This document shows positions 1 to 10,088 of a DNA stretch of 64,000 nucleotides, one piece after another; position 1 is the first letter of the stretch, and the number at the start of each line of letters is the position of its first letter. This stretch comes from Sthenelais limicola (Eukaryota; Annelida; Polychaeta; Phyllodocida; Sigalionidae), in contig OW804096.1 of the NCBI GenBank assembly GCA_942159475.1, positions 13,565,871-13,629,870 on the forward strand, written 5' to 3'. The notes beneath the pieces were generated by a model. It saw nothing but the letters and a program-made list of their open reading frames with translations, was not told the origin of the DNA and did not search any database. Both the position numbers and the translations under genes were made by a program.

Positions 1-50
1 ATCTTTGGCATTGTGTTGATAAAGATTTCTGATATTTTGAACGTCACTTT
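1..50 (+). mobile_element. MITE-A fragment, cut by window edge
   Basis: Matches the interior of MITE-A just before and including the segment reading TTGAACGT, closest to the copy at 22670-23206. Its 5' part lies outside the window and its 3' TIR is missing. Confidence 0.5.
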
Positions 51-789
51 TAGCTCATGCAACTGGAAACCCCATTGCTTGTTAAGATATTGCTTCATGA
101 ATACCATTACCTCAGTCAGAAAAAGTATTGTTTGTGGGAATATTAACCAGTTCCCTGTTAAGAGAAAGAAGCTAACATATGCTAGAGAGGTATGTATGTA
201 TGTTATAACTTTATTTCCTATATCACATTACATATATAAAAATGCAATCTCTGGAAAAAGGGATAAAGAAGAGACAAGTAATCTATTCATAACATTCTGT
301 GCTCGCACAGGTTTTCCTAGTCTCCCTACATTCATCATAGAGAGATCTTAAATACCTTGGTATTGTGATATTTAATACTTTGTTTCTTTTCATAGCTAAC
401 TCGTACAGGTGAGTTAGGGAGTAGTATCATTTACATTACATTACAAGCTTTTACTGGAATAGAAAAGTACAAAGTACAAACATTCTCTTATCAGCGATAG
501 AGATAGATGATATATGGCATTACTATATAAAATCAACATTTTTACAGTTACAATTTCCATTTACATTTCTTTTATATCCTCATCGATTTATCAACGAATC
601 TTAATCATGTCTACCTACTACAAACAGATTTACATACTGTCCTATGTTCTCTGACAAACTTGTCAAATAAAATATATATATGAATGTATCATTCTTGAGT
701 AACATATACTACCTGTATTTTTTAAAAAAACTATTTTGGCAATAAATGCTTTAAAATCTTCTTTCCCCTGTCTAGGTAGTAATTCTCAG
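51..789. other. AT-rich unassigned DNA
   Basis: No recognisable gene or element. A short open frame starting at 13 has no protein-like features. Confidence 0.5.
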
Positions 790-1032
790 TAGGTAGTTTC
801 TATTCAATTCCTTCATCCCTTCTCCTATTCATTTTCACTCCCACCTTTATAATTCTCCTCCCCACTCTACCACTGGCTGGGGTGACATTGCATCAGCCCA
901 GTAAAGCCCAACTGCCATAAGTGGGTCAAAGCACGCATTGAATTAGCTTCAAAATCACTAACTTGAAAAAAATATTTTGGGGAAATCAATACCCAGGTAA
1001 CATCACTTAATTGAGATCTATGCAAGCCATCT
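790..1032 (+). repeat. Dispersed repeat S, copy 1
   Basis: The stretch from the CCTTCATCCCTTCTCC region to GATCTATGCAAGC is found again in inverted orientation at 38353-38590, including the segment GAAATCAATACCCAGGTAAC. No TIRs or target duplication were found, so the class is unknown. Confidence 0.6.
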
Positions 1033-1450
1033 TGTCACTCAGCGAAGTATGCCTTAAAAACTTAAAAACTTATGTAACAGCAGGCAATACTAAGAATATC
1101 AGCGTGGTGAAATGTCATTGTTTCTGAATAAAAAAATCTTCAAATTCAAATTCAATTTCGTTATAGCGGCATTTGTGATTCTCTATACTTATACACGATA
1201 AAATCAATTTCAAATTTCTTATGAAAAAAGAACCCATCTCCAGCCTCAAGGTCAACGTTCTGTGGAAGGAAAGACATTGGTATATAACTTCTCATTATTA
1301 AGCCAATGGAATCGTCCCCAAATGCCCTCTAAAGTTGCTCACCTACAAGACCCGGAAATTGCCATTTATTAGTGAGCCGCATTAAAGTCCTTCCCACTCG
1401 GGTTAGCGGTTAATCCTCGTATCGTGTTTCCATGACACAAATGTGATGTG
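1033..1450. other. Unassigned DNA
   Basis: AT-rich, without recognised repeat ends or coding signal. Confidence 0.4.
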
Positions 1451-1545
1451 TTCCAGGGAAATGAGTCACAAGTCGCACAAATGATGATTTCTAAATTGAT
1501 TTATTCACAATATCTCTTTGTATTAAATGTGTGGATTCGTATAGT
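1451..1545 (+). mobile_element. MITE-B 5' fragment
   Basis: Begins GTGATGTGTTCCAGG and continues with the conserved GAGTCACAAGTCGCA block of the MITE-B end. The rest of the element is absent. Confidence 0.7.
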
Positions 1546-1555
1546 TTCTTCTCTT

Positions 1556-1790
1556 AGGTGGAGTGAGTGAATGAGAGGAGTGAGTGGTTGCTTTACGCCC
1601 TTATCAACACATTTAACATGGTTATATCAAGGGCGGGAGAGCTGAGAGGGAGTGAGTGAGTGGTTGCTTTACGCCCTTATCAACACATTTAAGATGGTTA
1701 TATCAAGGGCGGGAGAGCTGAGAGGGAGTGAGTGAGTGGTTGCTTTATGCCCTTATCAACACATTTAAGATTAAAGAGAGCTGAGAGGGA
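1556..1790 (+). repeat. 77-bp tandem repeat, about 3 units
   Basis: GGTTGCTTTACGCCC recurs at about 1586, 1662 and 1739, a period of 76-77 bp. Each unit runs through CTTATCAACACATTTAA, GGTTATATCAAGGGCGGGAG and a GAGT-rich stretch. The same unit occurs once at 16903-16963 and about five times at 47477-47870. Confidence 0.85.
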
Positions 1791-1895
1791 GGCAGTTTAT
1801 GATCATACCCAGGAAATAGAGATAGAGAAGAAGGGAGAGAGAGACAGAGAAAAAGAGACAGAAAGGCAGTTTATGGTCATACTCAGGACAACCTT
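1778..1895 (+). repeat. Flank shared with the 47.9-kb repeat locus
   Basis: The GAGA-rich segment containing GGCAGTTTATGATCATACCC and CAGAAAGGCAGTTT is also found immediately after the tandem repeat at 47849-47961. Tandem repeat and flank therefore travel together as one larger duplicated unit. Confidence 0.75.
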
Positions 1896-2034
1896 ACTTA
1901 GGTGGGAGGGAATAGAAATGCATTGTGTGTACATGGGATCTTCCTACCCGGTGGGAATGGCACGTAGGAAAGAATATTTGTCCTTCCTGTGAAGTGAAGT
2001 AGTGAAGTAAGCCCACACAAATAGTCCTTTACTC

Positions 2035-2253
2035 ACTCCAGGTCCAAACCCTCAGATCAGGTAAGAATGGTATGTCGGTGATTGGACGCCTACTTTGCTA
2101 ATCAATTTTTGTCACCTATGACTCAGCGTTTTAATGGGAATATAATGACAATTTGTGGTCTTAATGGACTTATAATGGGACTTTGCAGTTTGGGGCGAGA
2201 GGCTTTCCCCTTCGTTTGAAGGGACGCTCTCATTTTTGGGCCTAGACTGTACT
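2035..2253 (+). repeat. Dispersed repeat R, copy 1
   Basis: Contains GGTCCAAACCCTCAGATCAG, then AATGGGAATATAATG, GTTTGGGGCGAGAGGC and TTTGGGCCTAGACT in that order. The same order appears inverted at 44530-44755 and in shorter form at 28130-28275 and 44105-44262. No clear TIR is visible, so the class is unknown. Confidence 0.7.
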
Positions 2254-2424
2254 CAAGAATCCTTTCCTCATAGGCTTGACTCCACTGACGTGTTTCCCTC
2301 TGCAGTCATTACGGTTGCATTCTGTTGTGCATTCTCAATACAAATATAATAACAAATGGAGCTGGTTAGAGAAAGGTCTTGATATGTTGTGCAATATAGG
2401 TTATTTATAATAATTGATACATAG

Positions 2425-2587
2425 ATAGAACCTAATGAGAATATAGTATGAGGGACACTATTGCACTGTCCAAGATGTTTGTTTTCTCGTGGCCCACGAG
2501 CCCGGAGGTGAGGTGGTTATGAAAAACAAACAAACATTGAGGATAGTGCAATAGTGTCCCGAGTACCACATTCTCATTAGGTTCTAT
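2425..2587. mobile_element. Foldback element with ATAGAACCTAATGAG ends
   Basis: The arms ATAGAACCTAATGAGAATA and the complement of TATTCTCATTAGGTTCTAT close a near-palindrome that also pairs ACACTATTGCACTGTCC with GGATAGTGCAATAGTGT. The terminal bases resemble the ATAGATGGAACC ends of elements at 23650, 48128 and 63931. Confidence 0.75.
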
Positions 2588-2811
2588 ATTTACTCCAACA
2601 TTGCTATGTATAAGGATATAGCTGTGTACTGGGGGGAGGAAGAGGGAATGGCAATGTCATACCACACGCGTTGAACTAGTGCAAATTACCACACTACTCC
2701 TGCCCATACAAATAGCATGTGGTACATACACCAACATAGAGTAAATGCCAATAACTATAAAAACACATATTAGCCGCAAGAAGCATGCAGTCTTGTGGAC
2801 CCATGCCTTAT

Positions 2812-3046
2812 GGGTCAGATTTTCAGAAAACGTACAATTGGCAGCTGTACACATTTAGTAAAATCTGCTGAATTAGGCTGCAATTTGGTCAATACTAGGT
2901 AAATTTGAGTATATTCCGCATTGCATTGATTCTAGCAATCTGTTTGGTTAGGTTGAACTGAATGTTGAACCTGATTTATGTATTAAATGTGGGTTATTTG
3001 AGGGGATTGGTGAAGACGAATTGTACATTTTCTGGCGATTTGACCC
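2812..3046 (+). mobile_element. MITE-A copy, full length
   Basis: Begins GGGTCAGATTTTCAG and ends with a degraded TIR, GGCGATTTGACCC. The flanks TTAT and TCAT agree at 3 of 4 bases of the expected target duplication. Confidence 0.9.
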
Positions 3047-3764
3047 TCATACAACAGGCCCCTGGTGTTGTAACACAGTCCAGCATTAGTCAACTATGTG
3101 AAGAGGGATGACACTTGTACACAAAGCCCCTGCACAACTAGGATAAACCGCCCGTAGTTGCATCTCTCTATGTATGAGTTTGCTAAAGTTCTTTACAAAC
3201 TATTCTTCTGAGTTACTCCGACATAAATCCAGGCCCTCCACTATGTCAGGTCGTTGACCGTCTTTCCCTCATCACTCTTTCAATTAACTCAGAGTCACTC
3301 TTGCCATCTTAGTACTACAGGCCTAGGAGCAATATGGGTCGCAGCAATGAGACATGTACATTTGAGATGTCTTCAATCAAATTCATTGTAATGATTAAAA
3401 TCAAATGAGTTTAAATTGAATTGGTTTTTATCAGAACCAGAATGTTCTCAGTCTTTTTGCTTTGTCTAATACCTTATTTTTTAATTTGCTTAATTTCAAA
3501 ATATTTTTCCGATTTTCAACAAAATTTTACCGTGCATATATTTGGGGTTTCTTAAATCCAAATTGTACTAAATCGCAATTTAAAAGCAAGTGACTGTTTT
3601 ATATTGTTGCATTATTGTCAAACAATCTACAAATTTATATACTCCAGGGCCTGGAAAGTCATTAGCCCAGTAGTAATTATTGACATATCATTGTGAGAGG
3701 CTGAGAGCCTAGAGTGTCCAGGTAACTGTGAATAGTTTGACTTCTATGCCTACCTATCCAAATA
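3047..3764. other. Unassigned AT-rich DNA
   Basis: No recognised element between MITE-A and MITE-C. No coding stretch seen. Confidence 0.4.
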
Positions 3765-4104
3765 GCAGATTTGCATAGCCGCCATTTTGAATCTTGATTT
3801 GCATGGAATTATGGGATTAATGGTACAGTCTAGAATCCATACAAAACATGTCATACTGAGCATGGAATATTGATAAATGCTCTAATGTCAACATCCATGT
3901 GTTATACATGTTTCCATAATGCAAGACGTCATCTTTCCCATGATGCATTTGATTTTCATAGATCATTTCTGCAAGTTGTGATATTGGTGAAAACAGTCTT
4001 GCAATTTTCGATAAAAATGTTGCCAATGTTTGTATGTCAGATTTCAAAAGAAACATCCCAGCATGCACTGCAGTAGGCATGCGCAGTGGCAAATGCAAGT
4101 CCCC
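3765..4104 (+). mobile_element. MITE-C copy, full length
   Basis: Starts GCAGATTTGCATAGCCGCC (first bases mutated from GGGG) and ends ATGCAAGTCCCC, with TA on both sides, as expected of a Tc1/mariner-type target. The interior holds GCCATTTTGAAT and CAATTTTCGATAAAAATG, shared with 50786-51126. No transposase is encoded. Confidence 0.85.
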
Positions 4105-4336
4105 TATTCAACAAAATCGTGCCAGGCATCCAAACGTACACATCTTGGTGATCGGACCCATGTACACAATTTACTCACACTTTCAATTAAGTCGCAATGA
4201 CTAACTGGAAACCTCTCTTACCATCGCAATAGTAAGAGATAGGAGGAGCGTATAAAGCGATGAGAGCAGTGTATAGAATGTATTCACATTGGGGAAATAC
4301 CCTACCTAATCCAGACCATCGCCAGGCACAGAATAT

Positions 4337-4571
4337 GGGTCCGATTTTCAGAAAATGTACAACCGTCAGCCCTACAAATTTAGTAACTTCTTGCAAATTA
4401 AAGTGGAATACTTCAAATGCCATGCATATCCATGTATCTTTGGTGTTGTGTTGATTAACACTATCTCTTTCCTAGTTGTAAACTGCATTTTGAACGTAAT
4501 TTTTCTGTTATATTTGGATTATTTGAGAGGATTGGGGAAGGTGGATTGTACATTTTCAGAGAATTTGACCC
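4337..4571 (+). mobile_element. MITE-A copy, full length, diverged
   Basis: Starts GGGTCCGATTTTCAG and ends GAATTTGACCC. Flanks are ATAT and ATAG (3 of 4). Belongs to a subfamily with TTGAACGTAATTTT in the interior. Confidence 0.85.
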
Positions 4572-4678
4572 ATAGTTCGTGAATACTGCGCGTGGGGGCA
4601 CCAGTGGTGTTCCGGTTGCCATTAGCTATCACCTTTCACTGTCTATGCCCCTGGCACTCCTCCCTCCAGGATCCTAAT

Positions 4679-4913
4679 GGGTCAGATTTTCTGAAAATCT
4701 CCAATTGGCAGCTCTACAGATTTAGTAAATTCTGCTAAATTAGGCTGAAAAATGGTCAATACTAGGTATATCTGAGTATATTTGGTATCGCATTGTTTTA
4801 AAGTATCAGTTCGGTTATGTTAAACTGCATTTTGAAGCTCATTTTTGTCTTAAATGTGGGTTATTTGAGAGGATTGGTGATGACGAATTGTACATTTTCT
4901 GAAAATCTTACCC
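4679..4913 (+). mobile_element. MITE-A copy, full length
   Basis: Starts GGGTCAGATTTTCTG and ends GAAAATCTTACCC; flanks TAAT and TAGT (3 of 4). Subfamily with TTTAAAGTATCAG and TTTGAAGCTC inside. Confidence 0.9.
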
Positions 4914-5099
4914 TAGTAGTAAGAGACACCCAGGAGGCAGTCCCTGGAGGCTCTGCCTATTTGGAAATCATTATCCTGCGTTTAGCACTGTGTCTATTGG
5001 TGTTGGGGAAGGGCTGGTGAGACCTGTAGAGGAACATTCCATTAAAACCTCCTCTTATGGAGAGGGGAAAGGTGAGGGGATGGATGGAAGGGTCGGGTG

Positions 5100-5215
5100 G
5101 AGGATTGAGAGTGAGTGAGTGAGATGGGGGAATGTAGACCCTTTTGTCCTTTCTCTTGCTGTATTATTCACAATTTGACAAATAAAAGATTTTCTTATCT
5201 TATCTTATCTTAGCC
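5100..5215 (+). mobile_element. Retroposon 3' tail with (TCTTA)n
   Basis: ACAAATAAAAGATTTTC is followed by four TCTTA-type units. An AATAAA signal leading into a short tandem tail is typical of some LINE or SINE 3' ends. The tail at 55146-55330 (minus) has the same AATAAA plus TCTTATC pattern. The 5' boundary is uncertain. Confidence 0.5.
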
Positions 5216-5370
5216 ATCATAATGAAAACTTAAGATATGATAAGATAAGTGGGTGAAATCCCCAGAAAATGTACAATTCACCTTCATTCATCCTGTCAAA
5301 TAACCCAGATTTAAGATAAAAATCAGGAACAAAATACTGTTCAACATAACCAAACAGATTGTTTGAATCA

Positions 5371-6527
5371 TATCATAAGTTTTTCAGTCATATTTGGTCA
5401 AATGTCAATAAAAAACAGGGAACAGCGGTGGCCTTCCTGGATTTCAGGAAGGCCTTCGACACGGTCAACCATGACATATTGATTGAGAAGCTTCAGGGAT
5501 TGGGAATAGGGGCCACAGCTCTAGTCTGGTTTAAAAACTATTTACATGATCGTAGCCAAACTGTTATGGCAAATGGTGTTGAGTCTTCGCCAAGGAATAT
5601 CGTGTGTGGGGTACCGCAGGGAACAACTCTCGGACCCATAATGTTTCTAGCCTACATCAATGACATCCATACTGATATTGTTGGATCGGACAACTCTTTG
5701 CAGACGATACTGCTCTATATAATAGTATAAACACTAATAGCGACGTCGGCTTACAGACCTTGCAAAGAAACCTTGATAACATAGACCTGTGGTGTCGGAG
5801 GAATAAAATCTCTCTAAATATAAAGAAAAGTAAGATAATGATTATACCCCCGGGTAGGAAATAAACATTTTCTAACACTTTAAAAATAGGGAATGAACCC
5901 TTAGACATAACAAGTGACTATACATATTTAGGGTTGCGAATTGATGATAAGTTATCTTTTAAACCGCATCTAAATTCGAAACTCAATCTCGCAAGGTCTA
6001 AGCTGAACGCGCTCTCTAAACTTAGACTAGTCGCTTCCAAAGAGACTCTGTTAATGCTTTACACGGTTGCCCTCCGTCCCATTCTAGAATTCGGCGACAC
6101 CATTTACAATGTTGCGCCTGAGGCCCTTCTACTTAAGCTTCAAGTCATCCAAAACTCCTCAGTCCGTATAGCCCTCAACTTACCTAAACTAACCAATGTT
6201 GATGCCATACAAAGGGAGCTAAAAATAGCGCCATTAGCAAAGAGGCGAGAAGTACATATCTTAGATCTAGCCTACCCTTATAGTAGGGTTGAGATTAATA
6301 TTGAACAAAAAGCAAGGACCCTAAGGGGGACCTGTAATAAAAAGCTCCTAAAAACTATTACCCCCCGGACCGAGAAGGTAAAGAAATCCCTTTTATATTT
6401 GATCCCTTTTTACTGGAATAATATGGAAAAGAGGGGTTTTGAATGTAAGAGTAGAAAAGATTTTAGGGTGTTTCTAAGAACTGTATACATGCAGGGGACC
6501 TGGGATGGGGTGGAGGCAACAAATTAA
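5371..6527 (+). pseudogene. Broken LINE reverse transcriptase ORF
   Basis: Non-LTR reverse transcriptase fragment of the CR1/Jockey kind, which in a working element would copy the LINE RNA at the nicked target. The first frame shows FLDFRKAFDTVNHDIL with the motif-A aspartate, then GVPQGTTLGP. A frameshift near 5690 moves the catalytic LFADDTALY into another frame. A TAA stop at 5862-5864 interrupts that second frame. It reopens to the C-terminal region, with YLGLRIDDKLSF and an LRPILEFGDTIY segment, and ends at 6527. The endonuclease and N-terminal part are absent through 5' truncation, so the copy cannot be functional. Confidence 0.88.
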
Positions 6528-6962
6528 CATTCATAATAGGTGTCTGACCTGAGCTGTGATGGTCATGTTGGGATTGTTGTAGAATATTGTATTACTGTAT
6601 TACTGTCGATTATACACAGGTGGTATGCCTAGTGTGACATAATGTAAACCGTCAATTTATACGCAGGTATTTTACCTAGTGTGACAAAATGTAACCTTCA
6701 GTGGTTTTCTGATCTCACCGCATATAAGGCGGATATCCATTAACTATATTATCAAAAGATACCCCAGTGACATGGAATAGCTGGGAAGAGTTGGATTTTT
6801 CCACTAATATGTATCTGTATAATGCGTTCTTGTTGTATATTCCTAACTAATCACAATGCATTGTAAAAGTCCAGTAGGAAGACCTGCAGGTTGCAGAGGC
6901 TGTAGAAACTTTGTTTTCAATGTACTTGTACAAAAGGAAATAAAATCTATTTATATATATAT
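5371..6962 (+). mobile_element. 5'-truncated LINE inserted in MITE-A
   Basis: Flanked by AATCA at 5366-5370 and 6963-6967. It starts inside the reverse transcriptase domain, reads through the C-terminal region, and ends with an AATAAAAT signal followed by TA repeats. Truncation at the 5' end and a short duplication are typical of target-primed reverse transcription. Confidence 0.88.
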
Positions 6963-7043
6963 AATCAAGGCAATGCCAAATACACTCATATATACCTAGT
7001 GTTGATGATTTTACAGTCTAATTTAACAGAATTCACTAAATGT

Positions 7044-7270
7044 ACTCACTGTACTGTACATACTTTGATCCAGGAGCACATAATTCCAAAATGTTTCCGA
7101 ACCCGACCACTCTATGTAATTTACGTCGGTTCAAGTTGCTATATAAATGTTAAAATTTAAACTATTGTAAAATTATACTGTATCATTGAAAGTTAACATT
7201 TTTTCCCTTGAGTCTGTGAGATTATCTCTGTAAAACATTGAAATCAGCTCAATAAAATTTCTTTAAAAAA
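7044..7270 (+). mobile_element. Retroposon 3' fragment with poly(A)
   Basis: Inserted in the 3' part of a MITE-A with AAATGT duplicated at 7038-7043 and 7271-7276. It ends with CTCAATAAAATTTC and about nine A residues. No coding stretch is visible, so it is probably a LINE or other transcript 3' UTR moved by LINE machinery. Confidence 0.8.
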
Positions 7271-7514
7271 AAATGTGTTGATATGCCAATTGTACATTTT
7301 CTGAAGATCTGACCCAAGTATTCATTTGCTCTATGTGATGTGCCACAGGATAATAAGTCATAAGTAACAACAAAATGAATTTTCAGATACCATTTGAAAA
7401 GATGATATCTGGTAGATTCCAATAATGTTAACACTTAGGCAATCTAAAAAGTATTTTTAAATTTCATGTTTGAAATTTGTTTTATGTTTCATAAAAAGGT
7501 TGGCAAAAGGTGGA

Positions 7515-7730
7515 CAATTGATATTGATATTGATATTGAAAACTTTTATTGCTACTAGGTAGCCATGTGGAAGGGAGGTATTCTCCAGCATTTGGGAGGT
7601 GTTCCGGCCCCTTATATGATTTTACATTTGTTTTGGTAGAGTAACAATACCGTCTCAGTCATAGACTGGCGATGGTTCTCTACAAATTTCAGTTTCAGTT
7701 TCCAATTACAGTTTTAAGGTAATGATGTGC
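7515..7730 (-). mobile_element. Probable retroposon 3' end, ATTGAT tail
   Basis: ATTGATATTGATATTGATATTG followed on the plus strand by GAAAACTTTTATTGC reads on the minus strand as a 3' UTR with a hexamer tail after a degenerate polyadenylation signal. The 5' limit is a guess. Confidence 0.4.
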
Positions 7731-8096
7731 AGTAATTTTAACATTGAAATTCGCTCGATGGTAATCAATAACTAGTATAAATATAATGCAGCCAGTAAAA
7801 AGCTTTTTATAATTTTGTGCAGAGCCTTGAATGTGGTAAATCCATAATTAATAGTGTGGATGGGAAACAGGACCCCCCCCCCCCTACCCCCCTCCCCACA
7901 CTCTACCCTGAAGCACCCACAGTAACTATAAGCCATATAAGCCTTGCTAAAAGAGCGCCTCACTGAGTGTACAATAACTAATGGTGGGTGTATATGGAGG
8001 TGCTCACTTTTACCAAGTGTATCCTCTATCTGCTCATAGGATACTTACTCAGGGAGAGTAGTAAGGTCATGTTTGGCTACAAGTTACACTATCTAT
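7731..8096. other. Unassigned DNA with a C-run
   Basis: Holds a poly-C tract at about 7872-7882. Otherwise nothing recognised. Confidence 0.4.
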
Positions 8097-8332
8097 GGCT
8101 GAAATCGCCAGAAAATGTACAATTCACCTTCAGCAATTCTCTCAAATAACCCAAATTTAAGACAAAGATCAGGTTTAAAAATATTGTTCACATAACCAAA
8201 CAGACTGTTTGAATCAAGGCAATACCAAATATACCCACATACATAGGCCTACCTAGTGTTTTTCAGTCTAATTTAGCAGAATTTACAAAATATGTTGATC
8301 TGCCAATTGTACATTTTCTGAAAGTCTGACCC
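8097..8332 (-). mobile_element. MITE-A copy, full length, perfect duplication
   Basis: Starts GGCTGAAATCGCCAG and ends GAAAGTCTGACCC. CTAT flanks it directly on both sides. Confidence 0.92.
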
Positions 8333-8551
8333 CTATCATTCAGTATATGTTTGTTAACCATTACAAGGCGTGAAAGCCCTTATTTGTGTTCGGAATTTTA
8401 ATCTGGATGTTAACTAGTATAATGGTGAACTGTAAACAGGTTTTGGTGAGAATAAAAAAAATGTTTGCTTAATCAAAGTCATGTATTCTTAGTTAAAGCT
8501 TCATTTCCAGTTATTACGACTAACAAGATCTTCCCCAGTTTACTCATATTA

Positions 8552-8786
8552 GGGTGAAGTCACCAGAAAACGTACAATTTACCTTCACCAATTCTCTCAA
8601 ATAACCTAAATTTAAGACAGAAATCAGATTTAAAATACAGTTCAACATAACAAAACAGATTGCTTGAATCAAGGCAATACTAAATATATTCAGATAGACC
8701 TAGTGTTGACGATTTTTCAGTCTAATTGAGAAGAATTTACCAAATGTGTTGATTTGCCAATTGTGCATTCTCTGAAAATCTGACCC
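8552..8786 (-). mobile_element. MITE-A copy, full length, perfect duplication
   Basis: Starts GGGTGAAGTCACCAG and ends GAAAATCTGACCC. ATTA flanks it on both sides. Confidence 0.93.
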
Positions 8787-8865
8787 ATTATGACCTATGG
8801 ATCTATCAATATTCTGCTGATGATATATATATATGTTGATACACAAATTTCTCGAATCGCCCAAC

Positions 8866-9000
8866 AAGCAAAATCATCCGCCGTTGAGCGATAATAAAAT
8901 GTTAATGATCTCAGTCATATAAGTCAAACAATGAGGAAAATTGGTAATGTTTTTATTGGAATAATAACTGAGAATGAATTTAACCCCATTTCATTTACCA
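8866..9000 (-). repeat. Dispersed repeat U fragment (GAGCGATAATA)
   Basis: The GCCGTTGAGCGATAATA motif and the AGTCATATAAGTCAAACAATG block recur near 16820, 35690 and 58480, where the complement TTATTATCGCTCA is seen. Boundaries and class are unclear. Confidence 0.4.
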
Positions 9001-9070
9001 ACAACCAATTTTTTCACGTTTTTGTGGTTTCTCATGTTAAAACAATGATGGATCCTTACTCAGGACATAA

Positions 9071-9166
9071 TTTTTCCTAGCTTAGGTAGGAAATTCCTAC
9101 AGTAGCATTATAATAATTAGTCCTATAATTAGCATTGTCTGTATAGCAAGGAAAAGTACCCAAGGA
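9071..9166 (+). repeat. Dispersed repeat with CTTAGGTAGGA, copy 1
   Basis: TTCCTAGCTTAGGTAGGAAA, then TCCTAC, AATTAGCATT, TCTGTATAGCA and AAGGAAAAGTA also occur in the same order at 25905-26031. Partly inverted ends suggest a small DNA transposon. Confidence 0.55.
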
Positions 9167-9416
9167 AAGACAATACCAAATCTAGGTTTGTTATGCAACG
9201 GGCATCTGGCCTCTATTGATGTAAGCATTTTTTGTAGCCATTTAAGGCAGATTTTTAAATATATATCAATCAACAAAAACTTAATTAATTTTATAATTCT
9301 AATGTAATTTATGCTACATTAGTGTGGATATATGTGGAAGTTATGAATTTGGCTTTCAGAGCTGACAAGTTTGCACGGCTTGAAGAGAGCTTCTACGACA
9401 AGCAGATCACATCTAG

Positions 9417-9651
9417 CCCAGCCTTTTTCAGAAAATGCACAATCAACAATTCTACACATCTATCAAATTCTGCTAAATTAGAGTGAAAAGTGATAAATAC
9501 TAGGCATATCTGAGTGTATTCTGTATTGTATTTATTCAATACATCTGTCAGGTTATGTTGAACTGTATTTTGAACCTGATTTCTGTGTTAAATTTGGATT
9601 ATTTGAGAGGATTGGTGAAGGTCAATTGTACATTTTCTGGCAACTTGACCA
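9417..9651 (+). mobile_element. MITE-A copy, degraded 5' end
   Basis: The 5' TIR is reduced to CTTTTTCAGAAAATG. The body is the subfamily with ATTCTACACATCTATCAA and GATAAATACTAGGC, and the 3' end is CTGGCAACTTGACC. No duplication can be read. Confidence 0.75.
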
Positions 9652-10088
9652 ACATGGTAAAGTAGAACGCATGCCCAAATGGGACTGCAGTAACTAAAGA
9701 CCCATGTAATAAAGACTAAAGTAATGTAAACTATCAAATCATTCGGTTGTTTTCAATGGTAATACCGTCTTTCTTCTAGACAGCCAACCGCCAAATTATG
9801 TTCAGAATAATACCTTTTTATCAACGATTGTTAATCATCCAGAAATCAATTTAATCACAGCAAGCAGCAGGCAAGATTAATTCCTTTATTGAGTAACCTG
9901 ATAGCTCTCAGCCAGTTATTAAAGCCCCTCACCTCTTATTGCCCAGGCCTCTCATATTATTGTACTGGGCATCCACACATCATCAGAAATATACTACATA
10001 TTCTGAGCACGGAGTGGGTGCAGTGTAATTTTGAGATATAATAACGTAATATCAACTAGATCACAGGGACAATATTGGTTGTTTGGAG
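9652..10088. other. Unassigned DNA
   Basis: No coding or repeat signal recognised. Confidence 0.4.

Larger units (their letters stand above)
5251..7315 (-). mobile_element. MITE-A copy split by two retroposons
   Basis: The element starts GGGTGAAATCCCCAG, is interrupted after 5370, resumes at 6968, is interrupted again after 7043, and ends GAAGATCTGACCC. The outer flanks are a perfect AAGT target duplication. The interruptions are a LINE fragment (5371-6962, AATCA duplicated) and a polyadenylated fragment (7044-7270, AAATGT duplicated). With these removed the copy is about 235 bp. Confidence 0.9.

Noticed and set aside
5657..5908. Minus-strand frame opposite the LINE reverse transcriptase
   Set aside because: Shadow frame of the LINE coding sequence, which is on the plus strand.
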